Under the pieces are notes generated by a model. That model did no database searches. It was not told the DNA's origin and worked only from the letters and a program-made list of their open reading frames with translations. From contig DASQOR010000028.1 in assembly GCA_035644395.1 (NCBI GenBank), positions 1 through 64,000 of the forward strand: a stretch of DNA of 64,000 nucleotides, read 5' to 3'. Each line of letters starts with the position of its first letter. Positions within the stretch are counted from its first letter, which is position 1. This document shows, in pieces, positions 9,075-18,099 of the stretch. The translations under genes and the position numbers were made by a program. Source of the DNA: JBGPLJ01 sp035644395. Lineage in GTDB: Bacteria; Pseudomonadota; Gammaproteobacteria; Steroidobacterales; Steroidobacteraceae.

Positions 9075-9904
9075 CCTTTCACCGAGCCGGCGGTTGCGCC
9101 TTCGACGAAGTACTTCTGCGCCAGGAAGAACACGAGCACCGATGGCAGCAGCGCGATCGTCGACATGGCGAGGATCTCGTTCCACGCGGTCGACTCGGTG
9201 ACATCGATCGAGAGCTTGAGCGCAAGCGCGGCCGGGTAATGCTCCACGCTCGACACATAGATGAGGGGCCCGAGGAAATCGTTCATCGTCCACATGAACT
9301 GGAAGAGCGCGACCGAGATCACCGCCGGCAGGATCACGGGGAGCACGACGTGCACGAGCACCTGGAAGCTGTTGCAGCCGTCCATGACCGCGGCTTCCTC
9401 CATCTCCGGCGGGACGCTGCGCAGGAACTGCACCAGCATGAAGACGAAGAAGCCGTCGGTCGCGAAGGCCGAGGGCACGTAGAGCGGCAGGAACGTGTCG
9501 AGCCAGCCGAATTCGCGGAACATGAGGTACTGCGGGATGAGGAGCACGCTCTTGGGCAGCAGCACCGTCGCGATCAGGAGCGCAAACAGGACGCGCGAGC
9601 CGCGCACATTGAAGCGGGTGAATCCGTACGCGACGAGCACCGACGACACGACGGTCAGGATGACCTTCGGAATCACGATGCGGAAGGTGTTCGCGAGATA
9701 GGTTGCGAAGCTGAATTCCGTGCCCGTGCGCCAGCCGCGCGTGAAGCCCTCGAGCGTCGGGTGGGCCGGGAAGAGCCCGATCGACTGGAAGATCTCGGCA
9801 TTCGGCTTGAAGGCGCCGCCCAGCATCCAGAGGAGCGGATACAGCATCACGAATCCCGCGCCGATCAGGATCAGGTAGCGCAATGGCGCGCGGGTCCCGC
9901 TCAT
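9071..9904 (-). CDS. ABC transporter permease (MalG/TogN-like)
   Basis: 277 residues from ATG 9904 (MSGTRAPLRY); longer in-frame upstream sequence belongs to another gene. Six hydrophobic helices and the ATPase-contact EAA loop MEEAAVMDGCNSFQV about residue 183 mark a carbohydrate ABC permease of the MalG group. Both ends overlap neighbours by the ATGA arrangement, indicating translational coupling with the other permease and the binding protein. Confidence 0.92.
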   Translation of the reverse strand: MSGTRAPLRYLILIGAGFVMLYPLLWMLGGAFKPNAEIFQSIGLFPAHPTLEGFTRGWRTGTEFSFATYLANTFRIVIPKVILTVVSSVLVAYGFTRFNVRGSRVLFALLIATVLLPKSVLLIPQYLMFREFGWLDTFLPLYVPSAFATDGFFVFMLVQFLRSVPPEMEEAAVMDGCNSFQVLVHVVLPVILPAVISVALFQFMWTMNDFLGPLIYVSSVEHYPAALALKLSIDVTESTAWNEILAMSTIALLPSVLVFFLAQKYFVEGATAGSVKG

Positions 9905-10797
9905 CGCGGCGTCTCCCGTTCCGCGGAGTAGAAGACCCAGTATTTCGAGGAGCGGAACGCGAGCGCGGAGAAGATGCCGACGATGAGGAACAGGAGCCAC
10001 GAGAGCGCGCTCGCATAGCCGACGTCGAAGTACTTGAACGCCTCCTCGTAGATCATGAGGGGCAGCAGGTAGGTCGATTTCAGCGGCCCGCCGGCGGTGA
10101 TGATGTAGGGGCCGTTGAATTCCTGGAACGCCTGGATCACCTGCATCACGAAATTGAAGAAGATCACGGGCGTCAGGAGCGGCAGGGTGATGCGGCGCAA
10201 GAGCTGCCAGTGGCCGGCCCCGTCGAGTCTTGCGGCCTCGCACAGGTCCTGCGGAATGCCTTTCAGGCCGGCGAGAAAGATCACCATCGCCGAACCGAAC
10301 TGCCAGAGGCGCAGGAGCATCACGCTCGCCATCGCGTAACCCGGCTCGCCGAGCCAGTTCACCGGCCCGGCGCCGAACCAGCCGATCGCCTGGTTCACGA
10401 GGCCGTCGCCCGCGAACGCGTAACGCCAGACGACGGCGATCGCGACGCTCCCGCCGAGGATCGACGGCAGGTAGAACGCCGTACGGAAGAAGCCGATGCC
10501 GCGCAGGCGGAAGTTCAGCAGCATCGCGATGCCGAGCGCCGTCGCCAGTTTCAGCGGCACCGTGACGAAGACATAGAGGAACGTGACGCCGAGCGACTTG
10601 TGGAACGTGCGGTCGCCTGCCATCGCGACGTAGTGCGCGAGGCCGATGTAGCGAGCGTCCTCGAGGCTGTCCTGCAGCCGGTAGTCGGAAAAGCTGAGGA
10701 GGAGCGACGCGACGAACGGAAAGGCGGTGAAAACCGCGAGGCCGACGAGGAACGGCGCGAGGTAGAGCCAGCCGCTCCGTGCGTTGGCGTAGATCAT
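9901..10797 (-). CDS. ABC transporter permease (MalF/TogM-like)
   Basis: 298 residues from ATG 10797. Hydrophobic helices start with WLYLAPFLVGLAVF; the EAA loop CEAARLDGAGHWQLLRR lies about residue 204, followed by QAFQEFNGPYIITAGGP typical of MalF-type permeases. It overlaps the ATPase gene upstream and the second permease downstream by 4 bases each. Together these form the channel of an importer for pectin-derived oligosaccharides (inferred from context). Confidence 0.92.
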   Translation of the reverse strand: MIYANARSGWLYLAPFLVGLAVFTAFPFVASLLLSFSDYRLQDSLEDARYIGLAHYVAMAGDRTFHKSLGVTFLYVFVTVPLKLATALGIAMLLNFRLRGIGFFRTAFYLPSILGGSVAIAVVWRYAFAGDGLVNQAIGWFGAGPVNWLGEPGYAMASVMLLRLWQFGSAMVIFLAGLKGIPQDLCEAARLDGAGHWQLLRRITLPLLTPVIFFNFVMQVIQAFQEFNGPYIITAGGPLKSTYLLPLMIYEEAFKYFDVGYASALSWLLFLIVGIFSALAFRSSKYWVFYSAERETPR

Positions 10798-11918
10798 GAC
10801 GCGCGCAGGCTCCGGCCGGACCCGTCGAACAGATGACAGGCCAACGGATCGACGGCCACCGCGATGGTCGCACCCGCGCGCACGGCCGTGTCGCCCGGCG
10901 CCTTGAGCACGAGGGCCTCCGAGGCGCCGCCGGCCGCCGTTGCATGGATGAGGGCTTCGCCGCCGAGCTGCTCCACCAGCGCGACCTGGGCATCGCAGAG
11001 CGCTGTCGCCGTCGCGCCCGCCCCGACGACCAGATGCTCGGGCCTGACACCCAGCTTGAGCGAGGCGCCACGCGGCACGCCCGACGTCATGCCGTGAATG
11101 CCGATGTGCCGGCCGGCGAATTCGACCTCGATGCGATCGCGTTCGGCGTGCTGCGCGCGTACGGCCAGCAAGTTCATGCGCGGCGCGCCGATGAAACCCG
11201 CCACGAATGCATTGCGCGGCCGGTGGTAGAGTTCGAGCGGCGCGCCCACCTGTTCGATGGCGCCGCCGTTCAGCACGACGATGCGCGTGCCGAGCGTCAT
11301 CGCCTCCACCTGGTCGTGCGTCACGTAGATCATCGTGCTCGCAAGGCGGGCATGCAGGCGGGCGATCTCGACGCGCATCTGGCCGCGCAGCGCTGCGTCG
11401 AGATTCGAGAGCGGCTCGTCGAAAAGGAATACGTCCGGCTCGCGCACGATCGCGCGGCCGATGGCAACCCGCTGGCGCTGGCCACCCGACAGGGCGCGCG
11501 GCCTGCGTTCGAGCAATTCGGCGAGCTGCAGCGTCTCGGCCGCGCGCGCCACGCGCAGTTCGATCTCGGCCCGGCCCATGCCCTGCATGCGCAGCGCAAA
11601 TCCCATGTTTTCGGCGACGGTCATGTGTGGATAGAGCGCGTAGGACTGGAAGACCATCGCTATCCCGCGTCTGGCCGGGTGCTCGCGCGTCACGTCGCGG
11701 CCGCTGATGCGGATGCTGCCCGAGTCCGCTCGCTCGAGGCCCGCGATGAGCCTGAGGAGCGTCGACTTCCCGCATCCCGACGGGCCGACGAAGACGACGA
11801 ATTCACCGGCGGCGATCTTGAGGTCGAGGCTGCGGATGACCGTGCCGGCGCCGAAGGCCTTGGCGAGCCCCGTGATTTCGACGGTGCCGGTCTCCGGCGC
11901 GCGGGAAACCGGTGTCAT
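10794..11918 (-). CDS. ABC transporter ATPase (MalK/UgpC/TogA-like)
   Basis: 374 residues. Walker A GPSGCGKST about residues 44-52, signature LSGGQRQRVAIGRA about 143-156, Walker B DVFLFDEPLSNLD about 162-174, and a C-terminal regulatory OB-fold as in MalK-type proteins. It energises the permeases encoded directly downstream. The ATG start lies 24 bases after the eda stop and has no convincing Shine-Dalgarno; its first five codons (MTPVS) are made of the regulon operator O2. Other ATG or GTG codons are not available before the conserved VEITGLAKAFG, so this start is probably right. Confidence 0.93.
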   Translation of the reverse strand: MTPVSRAPETGTVEITGLAKAFGAGTVIRSLDLKIAAGEFVVFVGPSGCGKSTLLRLIAGLERADSGSIRISGRDVTREHPARRGIAMVFQSYALYPHMTVAENMGFALRMQGMGRAEIELRVARAAETLQLAELLERRPRALSGGQRQRVAIGRAIVREPDVFLFDEPLSNLDAALRGQMRVEIARLHARLASTMIYVTHDQVEAMTLGTRIVVLNGGAIEQVGAPLELYHRPRNAFVAGFIGAPRMNLLAVRAQHAERDRIEVEFAGRHIGIHGMTSGVPRGASLKLGVRPEHLVVGAGATATALCDAQVALVEQLGGEALIHATAAGGASEALVLKAPGDTAVRAGATIAVAVDPLACHLFDGSGRSLRAS

Positions 11919-11919
11919 C
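11904..11919. promoter_or_regulatory. Uronate regulon operator O2, overlapping a start codon
   Basis: On the minus strand GATGACACCGGTTTCC, 14 of 16 positions like the best sites. It covers the start codon and first codons of the ABC ATPase gene inside the kdgK-eda-ABC operon, so it would act as an internal operator, for a secondary promoter or as a roadblock. Confidence 0.6.
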
Positions 11920-11942
11920 GCAAGGCCGAGCCCGCGTCCACG

Positions 11943-12599
11943 TCAGTGTGCCCGGCGGTTCGCCGGCATGCCGGCGCGCATCGAGAGCCGGTCGACAGCC
12001 TCGCGCGCCAGCGTCTCGATCCGGCGCCAGTCCTTCGCGCGCAAGGCTTCGGCTGGCGCCAGCCAGGATCCGCCGACACAGGGCACATTGCGGATCGCAA
12101 GGTAGTCGCCCGCGTTGTCGAGCGAGACGCCGCCGGTCGGACAGAAAAGCACCTTGGGAAATGGCGCGACCAGTGCGCGCAGCGCAGCCGCCCCGCCCAG
12201 TGCCGCGGCCGGGAAAAACTTGAAGCACTGATAGCCGGCATCGAGGCCCTGCATCAGTTCCGATGCCGTTGCGATGGCCGGCAGATAGGGAATCTGCGAC
12301 GCCCGCGCGGCGGCGAGCAGCTCGCGCGTGGCACCCGGCGAGATGGCAAAGCCGGCGCCGGCCTGCGCCGATGCCGACAGGTCGGCGGGCGACAGCACCG
12401 TACCGGCGCCGACGACGACTTCCGGGACATGACGGGCGACCGCTTCGATCGCGGCAAGTCCGGCTGGTGTTCGCAACGTGATCTCGACGATGCGGATGCC
12501 GCCGCGCTCGAGCGCCCGGGCGAGATCGACGGCGTGCGTCGCGTCCTCGATCGTGACGACCGGTATCACCGGCGAGCGCCGCAACAGGCTCTCGATCAT
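11943..12599 (-). CDS. eda: 2-keto-3-deoxy-6-phosphogluconate (KDPG) aldolase
   Basis: 218 residues, the usual size. TIM-barrel motifs include IVEITLRTP (catalytic Glu, about residue 39), GAGTVLSPADLSA, the Schiff-base Lys in YQCFKFFPA about residue 127, and FCPTGGVSLDNAGDYL. It splits KDPG into pyruvate and glyceraldehyde-3-phosphate, the last step of uronate breakdown. Its start overlaps the kdgK stop by 4 bases. Cytoplasmic. Confidence 0.95.
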   Translation of the reverse strand: MIESLLRRSPVIPVVTIEDATHAVDLARALERGGIRIVEITLRTPAGLAAIEAVARHVPEVVVGAGTVLSPADLSASAQAGAGFAISPGATRELLAAARASQIPYLPAIATASELMQGLDAGYQCFKFFPAAALGGAAALRALVAPFPKVLFCPTGGVSLDNAGDYLAIRNVPCVGGSWLAPAEALRAKDWRRIETLAREAVDRLSMRAGMPANRRAH

Positions 12600-13612
12600 C
12601 GCCGGACGCCGAATCCCTGGGCCGCGAGCAGGGCTTCGACCTGGTCGACGCGCACCAGGTTGAAATCTCCCGGAATCGAATGCTTGAGGCAGGCCGACGC
12701 GATGCCGAAGTCGAGCGAGCGCTGTTCATCGAAGCCCGAGACCAGGCCGTGAAGCACGCCGGCAGCGAAGGCGTCGCCCGTGCCGATGCGATCGACGATG
12801 GGCCGCAATTCGTAGGTCGCGGTGCTGAAGTGGCGCTGCGCGGTGCACAGCTGCGCCGACAGGGAATGGTCATCGACACTGCGCTCGGTGCGAACCGTGC
12901 CGTACATCCGCTGTACGCGCGGGAAGCGGGCGAACACTTGTCCTGCCGCATGCTGGGCGCGCTCGCCCGCCGGCACCGAATCGAAATTTCCGCCGAGGAG
13001 CGCGCCGATATCGCGGTCGGTCGCGAACAGGATGTCGGTGTGTTCGATGATCCCGCCGAGCACCGCGCGCGCATCGCCTTTCCAGGCGCTCCAGAGCTTC
13101 GCGCGATGATTGCAGTCGAAGGACGTCGAGACGCCGAGGCGCCTCGCAGCCCGCATTGCCTCGCCCGCGGCTTGCGCCGACGCCACGCCAACCGCCGGTG
13201 TCACCCCTGAGATGTGCAGCCAGCCCATGCCGGCGAGTTCCTTGTCCCAGTCGAAACCCGCGGCCGGTGCATTCGCAAAGGCCGACTGGGCGCGGTCATA
13301 GGTGATCTCGGGTGCGCGGTGCAGGGCCCCGGCCTCGAGGTAGTAAAGGCCCATGCGGCCGGGCTTGCGCTGGACGCGATCGGTGTTCACGCCATGGCGG
13401 CGCAGCTCGCCGAGCACGGCGCCGCCGAGCGGCGAATCGGGGAGCACGGTCAGCATCGAGGCGGAATGGCCCCAGAAAGCGAGCGCCACGGCGACGTTGG
13501 CTTCCGCGCCGGCGATCGTGACGTCGAAGCGCGGCGATTGCAGCAGGATTTCCCTGGCAGGGGAGGAGAGCCTGAGAAGGATCTCTCCGAAGCACAAGAT
13601 GCGGTTGCTCAT
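12596..13612 (-). CDS. kdgK: 2-keto-3-deoxygluconate kinase (PfkB family)
   Basis: 338 residues. PfkB/ribokinase pattern: ILCFGEILLRLS at the N-terminus, GAEANVAVALAFWG around residue 36, and the ATP/catalytic-Asp motif IGTGDAFAAGVLHGL about residues 278-292. It phosphorylates KDG to KDPG for the aldolase encoded immediately after it. First gene of the minus-strand operon that runs to 6673; two operators (13721, 13757) lie in the intergenic region shared with the divergent TonB receptor. Confidence 0.92.
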   Translation of the reverse strand: MSNRILCFGEILLRLSSPAREILLQSPRFDVTIAGAEANVAVALAFWGHSASMLTVLPDSPLGGAVLGELRRHGVNTDRVQRKPGRMGLYYLEAGALHRAPEITYDRAQSAFANAPAAGFDWDKELAGMGWLHISGVTPAVGVASAQAAGEAMRAARRLGVSTSFDCNHRAKLWSAWKGDARAVLGGIIEHTDILFATDRDIGALLGGNFDSVPAGERAQHAAGQVFARFPRVQRMYGTVRTERSVDDHSLSAQLCTAQRHFSTATYELRPIVDRIGTGDAFAAGVLHGLVSGFDEQRSLDFGIASACLKHSIPGDFNLVRVDQVEALLAAQGFGVRR

Positions 13613-13688
13613 GGCTGCATACCATAGCCTACCGCCGGGGACGGGCGCCGGCCGAACTGATTGCTTCCCGGGGACGCGCGCAACGTTC

Positions 13689-13718
13689 TTGTGCTCTCTC
13701 GCTGGACTCTGCTACGCT
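13689..13718 (+). promoter_or_regulatory. Predicted sigma-70-type promoter of the pectin TonB receptor
   Basis: TTGTGC (13689-13694), an 18-base spacer and TACGCT (13713-13718). The expected transcript start, near 13725, lies inside operator O3, consistent with repression by promoter occlusion. Predicted by eye. Confidence 0.4.
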
Positions 13719-13720
13719 AA

Positions 13721-13738
13721 ATTGTCACCGGTGTCATC
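13721..13738. promoter_or_regulatory. Uronate regulon operator O3
   Basis: ATTGTCACCGGTGTCATC, a near-perfect palindrome around CCGG (13728-13731). It lies in the kdgK/TonB-receptor divergent region, 35 bases centre-to-centre from O4, a spacing that would allow cooperative binding. Confidence 0.65.
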
Positions 13739-13756
13739 GAGTCGTGCAACGACCAA

Positions 13757-13773
13757 AAGACACCGGTGTCAGG
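13757..13773. promoter_or_regulatory. Uronate regulon operator O4
   Basis: AAGACACCGGTGTCAGG with the perfect core GACACCGGTGTC. Second site of the kdgK/TonB-receptor intergenic region, downstream of the predicted transcript start, suggesting a roadblock role. Confidence 0.65.
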
Positions 13774-13857
13774 CAGGCAACGGGCCGCATTTCGACGAGC
13801 CGTGCCGGCGGGCAGGAAGCGTCCGGTCCAGGGTGTGCAATGTCAGGGGGGGGATCG

Positions 13858-16719
13858 ATGAACAAGCGTCAGCGTGTCGGCGGGTGGAACCTTTCGATTT
13901 TCGCAGGCACGGGCGCGATGACCGTGCTCGTCCTTGGCGTCGCGGCGCCCGCGGCCTGGGCCCAGACGGGGGCATCCGAGGAAGCGGTCGAGGAGGTCGT
14001 GGTCGTCGGCTATCGCCAAAGCCTCAACGCCTCGCTCGGCATCAAGCGCGAATCGGTCGGTACGGTCGACGCTATCGTCGCCGAGGACATCGCCGACTTT
14101 CCGGATCTGAATCTCGCCGAGGCCCTGCAGCGGGTGCCCGGCGTTTCGATCCAGCGCGACGCAGGCGAAGGCCGCCAGATCACCGTGCGGGGCTTGAGCC
14201 CCGAATTCACGCGCATCCGCCTGAACGGCGTCGAGGCCATGTCCGCCAACGGCGGCACGGACGCGGCGGGCGGCACGAACCGCGCACGCAATTTCGACTT
14301 CAATACCTTCGCGTCGGAGCTCTTCAGCTCGATCACCGTGCGCAAAACCTCCGCGGCGGATACCGACGAAGGGTCGCTCGGCGCCACGGTGGACCTGCGC
14401 ACCGGACGGCCCTTCGACTACAAGGGATTCAACCTGGTCGCGTCGATCAACGGGTCGTACAACGATCTCGCGGAAGACATCAATCCGCGCGCCGCGTTCC
14501 TGGTCAGCAACATCTTCGCCGACGGCAAGTTCGGCGCGCTCTTTTCGGCCGCCTACACGGACCGCAGCCTCGTCGACGATGGGTCGAGCACGGTCCGCTG
14601 GCAGCAATCGACGTTCGCGGCGACCGCGCTGCCGGGCAATCCCGAGCCGCTCGCCGACATCAACACGTCGTTCGTGCCGCGTATTCCACGCTACGACTAC
14701 TACCAGCACAGCCAGCAGCGGCTCGGCCTGACCGGCGCCCTGCAATTCCGGCCGACGGAGGGCACCGAGATCAACGTCGACGGGCTGTATGCGAAGTTCA
14801 AGGCCGAGCGCCAGGAGACCTTCCTCGAGATCCCGAATTTCAGCTCGGCGGCCAACGGCATGGTGGTTGCGGACGCGTTCATCGACCGCAACGACGCCAC
14901 GGCGACGAGTTCCGGCACGCTCCGCTACGGGGTCTTCAACAACGTCGACATCCGCACCGAAAACCGCATGGACCGGCTGAGCACCGAGTTCACGCAGGTG
15001 ACGATCGACGGCTCGCAGAAGCTCGGTGAGCGCTGGAAGCTGAATGCGCTCGTCGGCTTCGCGGAAGCGAACCACGAGAATCCGATGCAGACGACGCTGA
15101 TCTTCGACTGGAACAATATCCCGCAGCTCACCTACGACTATCGCGACAACAGCCGCCTGCCCGTCATCGGTTACGGGGCGACCGATCTCACCTCGACGGT
15201 CAACGGCACGCCGCAGGCCGGCGCCACCTCGACCGTCGATTCCGGCGGCTGGTATCTCTCGCAGATCCGCCTGCGCCCGCAGAGCTCGATCAACTCCTTC
15301 CTCAACTACCAGGCGGACCTCGAATGGCAGTTGACGGACTCGATGAACCTGCGCTTCGGCGGCCAGTACAAGACCTTCACGTTCAAGACCACGGAGCTCA
15401 GACGCTCGAACGGGACAGCCAGCAATCTTGAGGGCACGGTGACAGCGGCCCAGCGCGCGATTCCGCTCACGAGCTACGGCAACGTGTTCTCCTTCGGCAA
15501 CGACCTCAACATTCCGGGCGGCTCGAATACCGTGTTCCTTACGCCCGATGTGCCGACGGGAACGGGCCTGCTCGACCTCAACGATCCGACCGTATTCCCG
15601 CTCGGCCCGGAACCCGCGCTCAACAACAATCGCGAGGTCGACGAGGACGATTCGGGAGCCTTTGCGCAGCTTGATTTCCATGCGCCGCTCGGGAGCCACA
15701 CCTTGCGCGGCAATGTCGGCCTGCGTTACGTCGAAACCTCGCAGAACTCCGTCGGCTATACCTTCGTGACGGGCGGCCCCGTGCTCATCACGGCGAAACG
15801 TGACTACAGCGACACGCTGCCGTCCTTCAACCTCGCCTTCGACCTCGCGAACGACCTGGTCCTGCGCGCCGGCGCGGCCAAGGTCATGTCGCGGCCGGCG
15901 CTCGGCACGCTGACGCCCGGCGGCACGGTCAACGTGAGCGGCAACAACCGCGTGGCGACGCTCGGCAATCCGAACATCGATCCGACCCGCGCGAAGAACT
16001 ACGACCTCGGCCTCGAGTGGTATTTCGCCCCGGAATCGATGCTGGCGCTGGCACTCTTCTATAAGGACATCGAGAGCCGGCCGCAGGGATTGACGGTGAC
16101 CAACCAGGTCTTCACCGGCAACCCCTTCGGCATTCCGGACAACGTCGCCGTCGCGGCCTGCGGCACCCTGCCGAACTGCGCGCCGGACCTGCCGATCTGG
16201 ACCTTCAACACGACGATCAACGGCCCGGGCGGTAACCTCAAGGGCTTTGAAATCAGCTACCAGCAGCCATTCACTTTCCTGCCGGGGGCGCTCAAGAATT
16301 TCGGCGCGATGATCAACTACACGGGCGTCAAGTCGAGCATCCAGTACGTCATTCCGAATTCGACCGTGACGGCGACCACCGATCTCACGGGACTTTCGCG
16401 CAAGGCCTACAACGCGACGCTGTACTACGAGACGAAGCGCTTCGGCGCGCGCGTCTCGGCCGCCTATCGCGACGGCTACATCGATCCGAACAACGGTGTG
16501 CCCGGACAGAACGGCAACAATCTCGGCGGCGTGAAGTCGACGCTCGCGATCGACACCTCGATGCGCTTCTCGCTGAACGAGATGATCGAATTCACCTTCG
16601 AGGGCCTGAACCTGACGGACGAGTTCCAGGACCAGTGGGTGGACGAGGAGGCGGACCGGCCGTCGTTCTATCACCACACGGGACGGACCTACATCCTCGG
16701 TGCCCGATTGAAGTTCTGA
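13858..16719 (+). CDS. TonB-dependent receptor of the pectin locus (Xanthomonas/Caulobacter type)
   Basis: 953 residues from ATG 13858, preceded by a G-rich Shine-Dalgarno; the frame is open further upstream but across the operators. Signal peptide ends at AAWA (about residue 35); TonB box EEVVVVGYR follows. The plug (DIADFPDLNLAEALQRVPG, ITVRGLSPEFTRIRLNG) is the pattern of the TonB-Xanth-Caul subfamily, whose members often import plant oligosaccharides. The barrel ends in ARLKF. It heads the plus-strand set with pectate lyase and pectin methylesterase, so import of oligogalacturonides across the outer membrane is the likely role. It is flanked upstream by two regulon operators. Confidence 0.93.
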   Translation: MNKRQRVGGWNLSIFAGTGAMTVLVLGVAAPAAWAQTGASEEAVEEVVVVGYRQSLNASLGIKRESVGTVDAIVAEDIADFPDLNLAEALQRVPGVSIQRDAGEGRQITVRGLSPEFTRIRLNGVEAMSANGGTDAAGGTNRARNFDFNTFASELFSSITVRKTSAADTDEGSLGATVDLRTGRPFDYKGFNLVASINGSYNDLAEDINPRAAFLVSNIFADGKFGALFSAAYTDRSLVDDGSSTVRWQQSTFAATALPGNPEPLADINTSFVPRIPRYDYYQHSQQRLGLTGALQFRPTEGTEINVDGLYAKFKAERQETFLEIPNFSSAANGMVVADAFIDRNDATATSSGTLRYGVFNNVDIRTENRMDRLSTEFTQVTIDGSQKLGERWKLNALVGFAEANHENPMQTTLIFDWNNIPQLTYDYRDNSRLPVIGYGATDLTSTVNGTPQAGATSTVDSGGWYLSQIRLRPQSSINSFLNYQADLEWQLTDSMNLRFGGQYKTFTFKTTELRRSNGTASNLEGTVTAAQRAIPLTSYGNVFSFGNDLNIPGGSNTVFLTPDVPTGTGLLDLNDPTVFPLGPEPALNNNREVDEDDSGAFAQLDFHAPLGSHTLRGNVGLRYVETSQNSVGYTFVTGGPVLITAKRDYSDTLPSFNLAFDLANDLVLRAGAAKVMSRPALGTLTPGGTVNVSGNNRVATLGNPNIDPTRAKNYDLGLEWYFAPESMLALALFYKDIESRPQGLTVTNQVFTGNPFGIPDNVAVAACGTLPNCAPDLPIWTFNTTINGPGGNLKGFEISYQQPFTFLPGALKNFGAMINYTGVKSSIQYVIPNSTVTATTDLTGLSRKAYNATLYYETKRFGARVSAAYRDGYIDPNNGVPGQNGNNLGGVKSTLAIDTSMRFSLNEMIEFTFEGLNLTDEFQDQWVDEEADRPSFYHHTGRTYILGARLKF

Positions 16720-16737
16720 TCGCAGGGAGGACTTGTC

Positions 16738-18087
16738 ATGAGCGGCAGGCTGCAGTTGGTCGGTACGGCGGCACTCATCATCGCGGCAGGCGCCGCCGGC
16801 GCGGCGACGGTTGCGGGCGATCCCGGCCGGCAGGTGCTCGGGTCCACGGACGGATGGGCGGCATTTTCGACGGGAACGAGCGGCGGGTCGCAGGCGCCTC
16901 CCGAGCAGGTCTACACCGTGCACAACCGCGCGGAATTCATCGCCGCGCTCAACAATGGCGTCGCTTCGTCGACCTCGCCGTCCAACCCGTCGAACCTGCC
17001 GAAGATCCTCTACGTCGACGGCACACTTGACTTCAACGTCGACGATGCGAATCAGCCTCTCGCCTGCGAGGACTATTACCGCAACGGCTACACGCTCGAG
17101 GCCTTTCTCGCCACGTACGATCCGGCGGTCTGGGGCCGCGGCGCGCCGGCCGGCGCGCTGGAAACCGCGCGGGTCGCGTCACAGGCCGCGCAGCAGGCGC
17201 GAGTGCGCATCCGGCCAGGCTCGAACACGACGATCGTCGGCGTCGGCAGGACCGCAACCTTGCGAGGCATCTGGCTGGACATCCGCGGCACCGCGAACGT
17301 GGCCGGCAGCCGCACCAACATCATCGTGCGCAACCTCAATTTCGAGGACAGCTTCGACTGTTTCCCGCAATGGTCGCCGACCGACGGAGCGCTCGGCTCC
17401 TGGAATTCGCTCTACGATGCGATCTCGCTCAGGGACTCGGATCACGTGTGGATCGACCACAACGTGCTTCGTGACCGCGCAACCGCCGACGCGGGGCTGC
17501 CGGACTATTTCGGCGTGCTCTACCAGGTGCACGACGGCCTGCTCGACATCACCAACGCTTCCGACTTCGTCACCGTGTCGTGGAACCGCTTCCTCGATCA
17601 CGACAAGGTGAGCCTCGTCGGCTCGTCGGACAGCGCCACCGCCGATCGCGGCAAGCTCCGCGTCACGTTTCATCACAATCTCTACGAGGCCGTTGGCCAG
17701 CGCGCGCCGCGCGTGCGCTTCGGCCAGGTGCACATCTACAACAACTACTACAACATCGGCAGCGGCGCGAACTACCAGTACAGCTGGGGCGTCGGCGCGG
17801 AATCGCAGATCTTCGCGGAGCAGAACTACTTCCGTGCGCTGGACGGCATCACCGCGGATCGATTCCTGTCGCGGCTCAACGGCACGGCGGTGCACGCCGC
17901 CTATACCTATGTCGACTTCGGCACCGCCCGCCGCTTGCCGGACGTCGTGCTCGAGTGGAACGCCGTGAACGATCCGGACCTCGCGCCCACCGTCGGCTGG
18001 GCGCCGTCGCTCTTCGGGCCGCAACTGTCGGCGCGCCTCGTCGCTCCTTACGTCGCGAGCGGCGCCGGAACGTTCGACTGGCACTGA
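16738..18087 (+). CDS. Secreted pectate lyase (polysaccharide lyase family 1)
   Basis: 449 residues with a signal peptide (hydrophobic to about residue 23, AGAAGA). Classic PL1 motifs: IIVRNLNFED, DAISLRDSDHVWIDHN (calcium-binding Asp residues, about 220-236), VTVSWNRFLDHDKVSLVG, VTFHHNLYE and the catalytic Arg region QRAPRVRFG about residues 320-328. It cleaves alpha-1,4-polygalacturonate by beta-elimination, giving the unsaturated oligomers consumed by GH105, KduI and KduD. The gene begins 18 bases after the receptor stop with an AGGAGG-like ribosome site (CAGGGAGGAC), so the two are surely cotranscribed. Confidence 0.95.
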   Translation: MSGRLQLVGTAALIIAAGAAGAATVAGDPGRQVLGSTDGWAAFSTGTSGGSQAPPEQVYTVHNRAEFIAALNNGVASSTSPSNPSNLPKILYVDGTLDFNVDDANQPLACEDYYRNGYTLEAFLATYDPAVWGRGAPAGALETARVASQAAQQARVRIRPGSNTTIVGVGRTATLRGIWLDIRGTANVAGSRTNIIVRNLNFEDSFDCFPQWSPTDGALGSWNSLYDAISLRDSDHVWIDHNVLRDRATADAGLPDYFGVLYQVHDGLLDITNASDFVTVSWNRFLDHDKVSLVGSSDSATADRGKLRVTFHHNLYEAVGQRAPRVRFGQVHIYNNYYNIGSGANYQYSWGVGAESQIFAEQNYFRALDGITADRFLSRLNGTAVHAAYTYVDFGTARRLPDVVLEWNAVNDPDLAPTVGWAPSLFGPQLSARLVAPYVASGAGTFDWH

Positions 18088-18099
18088 GCGTCCGGGACG

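Noticed and set aside
13843..16923. Open frame of over 1000 codons antisense to the pectin TonB receptor
   Set aside because: Composition is Arg/Glu/Val-rich shadow coding with no motif; the plus strand encodes a complete receptor. GC-rich codon use keeps antisense frames open.
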